A stretch of 9,639 nucleotides of DNA from Pseudomonadota bacterium (GTDB lineage: Bacteria; Pseudomonadota; Gammaproteobacteria; Xanthomonadales; Xanthomonadaceae), in the NCBI GenBank assembly GCA_023444765.1, contig JAEXLY010000146.1, positions 1 through 9,639 on the forward strand, read 5' to 3'. The position numbers and the translations under genes were made by a program. How positions within the stretch are numbered: position 1 is the stretch's first letter; the number at the start of each line of letters is the position of its first letter. The notes beneath the pieces were generated by a model. The model saw nothing but the letters and a program-made list of their open reading frames with translations, was not told where the DNA came from and searched no databases. Of this stretch, positions 4,731 to 9,639 are shown piece after piece.

Positions 4731-7271
4731 CTAGAACGCGCCGCCGAAGGTGAACTGCAGGCGTTCCAGCTCGTCGCCTTCCACCACCACGCGCCCGTTG
4801 CTGTCGCGCACGGCGTCCTGGCTGCGGATCGGGAACGCGTAGCTGATCGAGATCGGGCCCACCGGCGCGCGCCACATCAGCGCCACGCCCGCCGAAGCGC
4901 GAAGTTCGCTGCTTTCGAACGCGTCGACGTTGCGGAACACATTGCCGAAATCGACGAATGCCGAGACGCGCGCGGCAGGCGACTTGATCAGCTGCGGGAA
5001 GAACATTTCCACCGAACCGACGGTCTTGAGCGAGCCGCCGATGGGCTGGAGGTAGGAGCTGTTCAGCGCGGCCTCGCGCGGGCCAAGGGTGTTGTCGCGG
5101 AACCCGCGCACCGAGCGTGCGCCGCCGGCGTAGAAGTTCTCGAAGAACGGGAGCCCTGTCGCCACCAGTGTCTTGTCGTACACCGATCCCTCCCCGCATT
5201 CGCCACCGATGGCCGGCGTCGTATCCGGGCTCGGGGCGCTGCCCGGAATCGGCAAGGGCTGGCCGCCCAGCCGGCGGCAGAAGGTGCGGTACACGTCGTC
5301 GCCGTAGCTGTCGCCGTAGCCCAGCTCGAAACGGGTATTCAGCACGAGGGCGCGGCTGATCGGCCAATACTTGGAGAACTCGTAGTTGAGCTTGTAGTAC
5401 TCGACCGTCGAGCCGGGCAGGGTGGTCTCCAGCGACACCCGCTGCAGGGTGCCACGGGTCGGCTGCAGGAAGTCGTTGCGCGAATCGCGTGCCCAGGCCA
5501 GTTCGGTGCGCCACGCGTGGAAGGTCCGGGAGCCGACCGCGTCGATGTAGTCGACGATGGACTCGGGTGAGGATCCGCGCCAGGCGAAGATCTGGTTGCG
5601 GTCGATGCCGAACAGCGCCGATACCGTATCGGACTCCGTGATCGGCAGGCCGAGGATCATCTGTCCCGCCGCGTTCGTCGACGAGAACTGCGCGGTGTTG
5701 AACTCCGAGTTGTCGAACTCGCGCCACCACAGGTTGTAGCCGAGCGAGAGGCCCTCGTCGGTGAAATACGGGTTGAGGAACGAGAACGAGTAGCGCTGCA
5801 GGTAGACATTGCGCTGCGCTTCGACAGAGACGCGGTTGCCGCTGCCGAGGAAGTTGTTCTGCGACAGCTGCACCGAAGTGGTGAGTCCGGCGAGCTGGGA
5901 ATAGCCGACGCCGAACACGAAGCTGCCCGAGGTGGTCTCGGTGACGCTGAACACCACGTCCACCTCGTCGTTGCTGCCGGGCACCGGCTGCGTCTCGACG
6001 TTCACGCTGCCCGATTCGAAATAGCCGAGTCGCTGCAGTCGCACCTTGGACCTGTCGATCGCCGCCTGCGAGTACCAGGCGCCCTCGAACTGGCGCATCT
6101 CGCGGCGCATGACCTCGTCGGAGGTGCGGGTATTGCCCCGGAAGACGATACGCCGGACGTTCACGCGCGGACCGGGCACCACCTGCAGCTTGATGCCGAC
6201 CGTGCGCTCGTCGCGATCGATCTCCGGGATGGTGTTGACCTGGGCGAAGGCGTAGCCGATGTTGCCCAGCGTGGCCGTGATGGCGTCGGACGACAGCTCC
6301 AGCAGTGCGCGCGAGAACACCATGCCTTCGCGGGTCAGCACGAGGCGTTCGATGTCCTCCTTGGGCAGCACGGTGTCGCCGGTGACCTCCACGGAGGACA
6401 CGGTGTAGATCTCGCCCTCGGTCATCCCCGCGGTGATGAACATGTCGCGCTTGTCGGGGCTGATCGAGACCTGCGTGCTGTCGATGCTGAAGTCGACGTA
6501 GCCGCGGTCCAGGTAGAAGTTGTGCAGCTTCTCGAGGTCGCCCGAGAGCTTCTCCTTCGAGTACTGGTCGTCGCGCCGGTACCAGCTCAGCCAGTTGCTC
6601 TCGCCCGACTCCCAGCTGTCGGTCAGTTCGTCCTGCTCGAACAGCTCGTTGCCGATCAGGTTGATGTGGCGGATCTTGGCGGCCTTGCCTTCCTTGACGG
6701 CGATGGTGACATCGACGCGGTTGCGGTCCAGGCGCGAAACGGTCGGGGTGATCTCGACGTTGTACTTGCCGCGGTTGTTGTACTGGCGGGTGAGTTCCTG
6801 GGTGACACGGTCCAGCGCGAGGCGGTCGAAGGTTTCGCCTTCGGACAGGCCGATGTCGTTGAGGCCCCTGGTCAGGTCCTCGGTCTTGATGTCCTTGTTG
6901 CCGGTCAGCGTGAGCTTGTTGATGGCCGGCCGCTCGGTCACGGTGATCACCAGGATGTCGCCCTGACGGCCCACCTGGATGTCCTCGAAGAATCCCGTGC
7001 GGTACAGGGCGCGAACCGCCTCGCCGACGCGGGTCTGGTTGATCGTGTCGCCACGTTCGATCGGCAGGTAGGTGAACACCGTGCCGGCGCCGATGCGCTG
7101 CAGGCCGTCGATGCGGATGTCGCTGACGGTGAAGGCGCCTGCCGGCTGCGCCGCCATGGGCTGCGGCACCGCGAACGCGGCCTGCGGATCGACCGCCTGC
7201 TGGGCCCAGGCGGGTGCGATGGCGGTCGCGAGGGCGAGTGCAAGCAGGCGGCGGGCAGGGGTACGCGTCAT
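4731..7271 (-). CDS. bamA: Outer membrane protein assembly factor BamA
   Basis: Omp85-family core of the BAM complex, which folds and inserts beta-barrel proteins into the outer membrane. The product is 846 aa. Residues 1-23 are a signal peptide with cleavage expected after AWA. A Pro/Gln/Ala-rich linker runs to about 45, followed by five POTRA domains at roughly 46-115, 116-193, 197-288, 289-367 and 369-445, then a 16-strand barrel from about 448 to the C-terminus. The barrel has the ENFYAGG (711-717) and VRGF (721-724) loop-6 signature and ends in a phenylalanine. Between GYGDSYGDD and the ENFYAGG segment there is a Pro/Gly-rich insertion with Cys665 and Cys692 that E. coli lacks. The ATG at 7271 is chosen because it places the signal peptide at the N-terminus; in-frame ATGs at 7301 and 7334 would precede it by 10 and 21 residues. 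Confidence 0.97.
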   Translation of the reverse strand: MTRTPARRLLALALATAIAPAWAQQAVDPQAAFAVPQPMAAQPAGAFTVSDIRIDGLQRIGAGTVFTYLPIERGDTINQTRVGEAVRALYRTGFFEDIQVGRQGDILVITVTERPAINKLTLTGNKDIKTEDLTRGLNDIGLSEGETFDRLALDRVTQELTRQYNNRGKYNVEITPTVSRLDRNRVDVTIAVKEGKAAKIRHINLIGNELFEQDELTDSWESGESNWLSWYRRDDQYSKEKLSGDLEKLHNFYLDRGYVDFSIDSTQVSISPDKRDMFITAGMTEGEIYTVSSVEVTGDTVLPKEDIERLVLTREGMVFSRALLELSSDAITATLGNIGYAFAQVNTIPEIDRDERTVGIKLQVVPGPRVNVRRIVFRGNTRTSDEVMRREMRQFEGAWYSQAAIDRSKVRLQRLGYFESGSVNVETQPVPGSNDEVDVVFSVTETTSGSFVFGVGYSQLAGLTTSVQLSQNNFLGSGNRVSVEAQRNVYLQRYSFSFLNPYFTDEGLSLGYNLWWREFDNSEFNTAQFSSTNAAGQMILGLPITESDTVSALFGIDRNQIFAWRGSSPESIVDYIDAVGSRTFHAWRTELAWARDSRNDFLQPTRGTLQRVSLETTLPGSTVEYYKLNYEFSKYWPISRALVLNTRFELGYGDSYGDDVYRTFCRRLGGQPLPIPGSAPSPDTTPAIGGECGEGSVYDKTLVATGLPFFENFYAGGARSVRGFRDNTLGPREAALNSSYLQPIGGSLKTVGSVEMFFPQLIKSPAARVSAFVDFGNVFRNVDAFESSELRASAGVALMWRAPVGPISISYAFPIRSQDAVRDSNGRVVVEGDELERLQFTFGGAF

Positions 7272-7297
7272 CGATCGGTCCGGATTGGGGAAGTGCT

Positions 7298-7315
7298 CCA
7301 TTGCTGGCGCAATGG
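7298..7315 (-). promoter_or_regulatory. Perfect hairpin in the bamA leader
   Basis: In the 62-nt gap between rseP and bamA, CCATTGC (7315-7309) and GCAATGG (7304-7298) form a perfect 7-bp stem with a GCCA loop on the mRNA strand, ending 26 nt before the chosen bamA ATG. The alternative ATG at 7301 is inside the 3' arm and would be hidden when the stem forms. The stem is a direct observation. A role in start selection, mRNA processing or tuning bamA against rseP is inference. With no T tract it is not a terminator. Confidence 0.5.
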
Positions 7316-7333
7316 CGGTCGGAGAACGGGGCA

Positions 7334-8695
7334 TCAGCGCACCAGCTGGAGAATGTCGTTGTAGAACGCCAGGCCCATCAGGCCAGCCAACAGCACCAGG
7401 CCGACATACTGCCCGGCGGCCATCGCACGTTCGCTTAACGGACTGCCCTTGACCAACTCGATAAGGTAATACAACAGGTGTCCCCCGTCCAAGAGCGGGA
7501 TCGGCAGCAGGTTGAGGATGGCGATGCTCAGCGAGAGCAGTGCCAGGATGGTCAGGTACCAGGCCACGCCCTGGCTGGCGTAGGCGTTGGTGGCGCGGGC
7601 GATGGTCAGCGGCCCGGCCACGGTGTTCTCGATCGCCAGCCGCCCGGTGAAGGCGCGTTGGATCATCCCCAGCAGCTGCCCGGTCAGGTGGCCGACCTCG
7701 CGCGCCGCCACGGGGATCGCGGCGACCGGTCCGTACTGCTGCAGCGCGTCCTTGGGCGGAAGCTCGATGCGGCGCGGCGCCTCGATGCCCAGGACCCAGC
7801 GTCCCCGGCCATCGTCGTCCGAGGCCTGGCGCGGGGCCAGCGGGAACGCCAGCCGCTCGCCGTCCCGGGTCACCTCGATCATGGCCTCGCCGCCGCGACT
7901 GCCCAGCGCCTGCACCAGCGGACCGATATCGTCGAAACGCTCGACCGGCTGGCCGTCGATCGCGGTGATGCGGTCGCCTTCGGCCAGGGTGCCCCATGCC
8001 GGGCCATCGGGCAGGACCCGCCCCACGTCGGCCGGGACCGTGAAGTGGCGCGGCACCAGTCCGACGCTGGCCAGCACCTGGCGCTGGTCGAAATCCGCCG
8101 GCAGTCGGGAGAGGCGCAGCGTCACCTGGCGTTCGCCGCCATCGCGGCCCGCGACGCGCAGCGGCACGTCAATGCGGTCCAGCGCCGCCGGCAGGAGCGC
8201 CATCTGCAGCTCCATCCAGGTGGGCGTCTCGCGGCCGCCGAGCGCCAGCACCCGGTCGTCGCCCCGCAGCCCGGATTCGGCGGCGATGCCGGTGGACGGG
8301 CCGAGCACCGGGGCGTAGTCGGGCCGGCCGATCACGAACATGGCCCACAGCAGGCCGAAGCACAGCAGCAGGTTGGCGGCAGGGCCGGCGGCGACGATCG
8401 CGATCCGCTTCCACACCGTCTGGCGGTTGAAGGCGCGGGCCGCCTCGGCCTCGGGCACCTCGGCCTCGCGCTCGTCGAGCATCTTGACGTAGCCGCCCAG
8501 CGGAATCGCGGCGATCCGGTACTCGGTCCCGTCCCGCGCGACGCGCCGCCACAGCGCGCTGCCGAAGCCGATGGAGAAGCGCAGCACGCGCACCCCGCAA
8601 CGGCGCGCGACCCAGAAGTGGCCGAACTCGTGGATGGTCACCAGGATGCCGAGGCTGACCAGCAGCCACCAGGCGGCGCCGAGGAAGTCAGTCAT
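7334..8695 (-). CDS. rseP: RIP metalloprotease RseP (site-2 protease)
   Basis: Inner-membrane zinc protease (M50 family) that cuts the transmembrane segment of the anti-sigma factor RseA after DegS, releasing sigma-E in envelope stress; it also clears signal-peptide remnants. The 453-aa product is close to the E. coli length (450). HEFGH at 22-26 in the first membrane segment and D403 in LLDGG near the third provide zinc ligands and the catalytic Glu23; N395 of NLLP is also conserved. Predicted membrane segments are about 5-24, 97-122, 377-400 and 427-446. Two periplasmic PDZ domains lie between the second and third segments, at about 125-200 and 215-290. The ATG at 8695 is nine bases after the dxr stop. 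The stop TGA overlaps an ATG (TGATG) in frame with bamA. Confidence 0.97.
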   Translation of the reverse strand: MTDFLGAAWWLLVSLGILVTIHEFGHFWVARRCGVRVLRFSIGFGSALWRRVARDGTEYRIAAIPLGGYVKMLDEREAEVPEAEAARAFNRQTVWKRIAIVAAGPAANLLLCFGLLWAMFVIGRPDYAPVLGPSTGIAAESGLRGDDRVLALGGRETPTWMELQMALLPAALDRIDVPLRVAGRDGGERQVTLRLSRLPADFDQRQVLASVGLVPRHFTVPADVGRVLPDGPAWGTLAEGDRITAIDGQPVERFDDIGPLVQALGSRGGEAMIEVTRDGERLAFPLAPRQASDDDGRGRWVLGIEAPRRIELPPKDALQQYGPVAAIPVAAREVGHLTGQLLGMIQRAFTGRLAIENTVAGPLTIARATNAYASQGVAWYLTILALLSLSIAILNLLPIPLLDGGHLLYYLIELVKGSPLSERAMAAGQYVGLVLLAGLMGLAFYNDILQLVR

Positions 8696-8704
8696 GGCGG
8701 CGGA

Positions 8705-9639
8705 TCATCCGAAGGCACCTGTGGCGATGGCGTGGCTGGCGTGGCGTCGTGCGCGGGCGTCGGCGTCGCGCAAGGCTGCCAGCGATTGTGCCGGCTCCAC
8801 CGCGATGGCCGCGAGTGCCTCCTCGACCAGCGCGGCGATGGACAGGAAACCGATGCGGCCCTGAAGAAACGCTGAAACCGCCACCTCGTTGGCGGCGTTG
8901 AGCACGGCCGGGGCGGTGCCCCCTGCGCGCAGGGCTTCCCTGGCGAGGCGCAGGCAGGCGAAGGTGTCCATGTCCGGCGCTTCGAACTCCAGCCTGCCGT
9001 GCATGGCCAGGTCCAGCGGGCCGACTCCAGATGCGATGCGCCGCGGCCAGCCCAGGCCGACCGCCAGCGACGTCCGCATGTCGGGCAGGCCGAGCTGGGC
9101 GAGGGTGGAGCCGTCCACGAACTCGACGAGCGAATGGACCAGGCTCTGCGGATGCACGAGCACCTCGAGCCCGTCGTCGGGCAGGCCGAACAGGTGGTGG
9201 GCCTCGATCAGCTCCAGTCCCTTGTTCATCAGCGTGGCCGAGTCGACCGAGATCTTCGGCCCCATCGACCACTTCGGGTGCGCGACTGCCTGGGCGGGCG
9301 TCACGCTGGCCAGCCGGGCACGGTCCCAGCCGCGGAAGGGACCACCCGAGGCGGTCAGGGTGATGCGGCGCACTCCGGCGTCGACGCCCTGGCCATGCAG
9401 GCACTGGAAAATGGCGTTGTGTTCGCTGTCGATCGGCACGATGACGGCGCCGGCCGAGGCCGCGGCCCCGATCAGCAGTTCCCCGGCCAGCACCAGCGAT
9501 TCCTTGTTCGCCAGCAGCAGGCGCTTGCCGGCGCGGGCGGCGGCCAGGGTCGAATCCAGGCCGGCCGCGCCGACGATCGCGGCGACCACGGTGTCGCAGG
9601 CCCCGCCCGCGACCAGGGCCGACAGCGCCTCGCCGCCGG
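8705..9639 (-). CDS. dxr: 1-deoxy-D-xylulose 5-phosphate reductoisomerase (C-terminal 310 aa)
   Basis: Cytoplasmic enzyme (IspC) of the MEP isoprenoid pathway. It rearranges and reduces deoxyxylulose 5-phosphate to 2-C-methylerythritol 4-phosphate with NADPH and a divalent metal. The 5' end is beyond the window, so about 85-90 residues including the N-terminal NADPH motif are missing; the open frame continues past the right edge. Seen here are LLANKESLV, the metal-binding DSEHNAIFQ (Asp and Glu matching E. coli D150 and E152), SGGPFR, PKWSMGPKISVDSATLMNKG followed by LE (the Glu matching E231), HPQSLVHS, LAQLGLPDMR and LNAANEVAV. An internal GTG at 9589 begins an apparent shorter frame, but conserved sequence runs upstream of it, so it is not the start. 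Undecaprenyl carriers for the cell wall and O-antigen depend on this pathway, fitting the envelope theme of the operon. Confidence 0.96.
   Translation of the reverse strand, partial: GGEALSALVAGGACDTVVAAIVGAAGLDSTLAAARAGKRLLLANKESLVLAGELLIGAAASAGAVIVPIDSEHNAIFQCLHGQGVDAGVRRITLTASGGPFRGWDRARLASVTPAQAVAHPKWSMGPKISVDSATLMNKGLELIEAHHLFGLPDDGLEVLVHPQSLVHSLVEFVDGSTLAQLGLPDMRTSLAVGLGWPRRIASGVGPLDLAMHGRLEFEAPDMDTFACLRLAREALRAGGTAPAVLNAANEVAVSAFLQGRIGFLSIAALVEEALAAIAVEPAQSLAALRDADARARRHASHAIATGAFG

Noticed and set aside
4717..5730. Upstream extension of the lpxD frame over the end of bamA, suggesting a 684-aa protein
   Set aside because: The extra 338 residues are an out-of-frame reading of bamA, Arg-rich and without similarity; the LpxD fold starts at the ATG at 4716.
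7272..7997. Upstream extension of the bamA frame into rseP, suggesting a 1088-aa fusion
   Set aside because: The extension is an out-of-frame reading of rseP, and a normal signal peptide starts at 7271.
7478..8875. Long + strand open frame (465 codons) antisense to rseP and the end of dxr
   Set aside because: The translation is low complexity, rich in Arg, Gln, Asp and His, with no family signature, and it mirrors the codon pattern of rseP on the other strand.
8688..9404. - strand open frame of 238 codons within dxr
   Set aside because: It is an alternative frame of the dxr coding region; the true frame carries all the reductoisomerase motifs.

Overview
The window is high-GC DNA from a gammaproteobacterium. 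The most likely placement is Xanthomonadales/Lysobacteraceae (Lysobacter, Luteimonas or a relative). I infer this from the gene order dxr-rseP-bamA-lpxD-fabZ-lpxA-lpxB-rnhB without skp, from the protein sequences, and from a methionine acyl-chain ruler in LpxA. The genus cannot be fixed from the sequence alone.

Left end (1-408, + strand): the tail of a ribosomal RNA operon. It holds the last ~88 nt of 23S rRNA, a ~163-nt spacer full of small hairpins and without a tRNA, a complete 5S rRNA (about 252-367), and a strong intrinsic terminator (379-408). Positions 409-620 carry no gene; a 10-bp inverted repeat lies at 423-450.

Rest of the window (621-9639, all on the - strand, so transcription runs from high to low coordinates): one compact envelope-biogenesis operon. 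In transcription order it is dxr (isoprenoid precursor synthesis, 5' end outside the window), rseP (site-2 protease of the sigma-E pathway), bamA (outer-membrane protein assembly), lpxD, fabZ, lpxA, lpxB (lipid A synthesis plus the competing fatty-acid dehydratase) and rnhB (RNase HII). Junctions are very tight: 9 nt between dxr and rseP, 62 nt between rseP and bamA, 14 nt between bamA and lpxD, 4-nt ATGA/GTGA overlaps at lpxD/fabZ, lpxA/lpxB and lpxB/rnhB, and 1 nt between fabZ and lpxA. No internal promoter was recognised, so this reads as one polycistronic unit. It couples making lipid A (LpxA, LpxD, LpxB), inserting outer-membrane proteins (BamA) and sensing envelope stress (RseP).

I found no mobile element, CRISPR array or undescribed multi-gene system; this is core-genome DNA. 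The points worth a second look are the convergent meeting of the rRNA operon and the lpx operon where dnaE would often be, a Cys in place of the Arg of the RNase HII GRG motif, the predicted short-chain ruler of LpxA, a cysteine-bounded insertion in an extracellular loop of BamA, and a perfect hairpin that covers an alternative bamA start codon.
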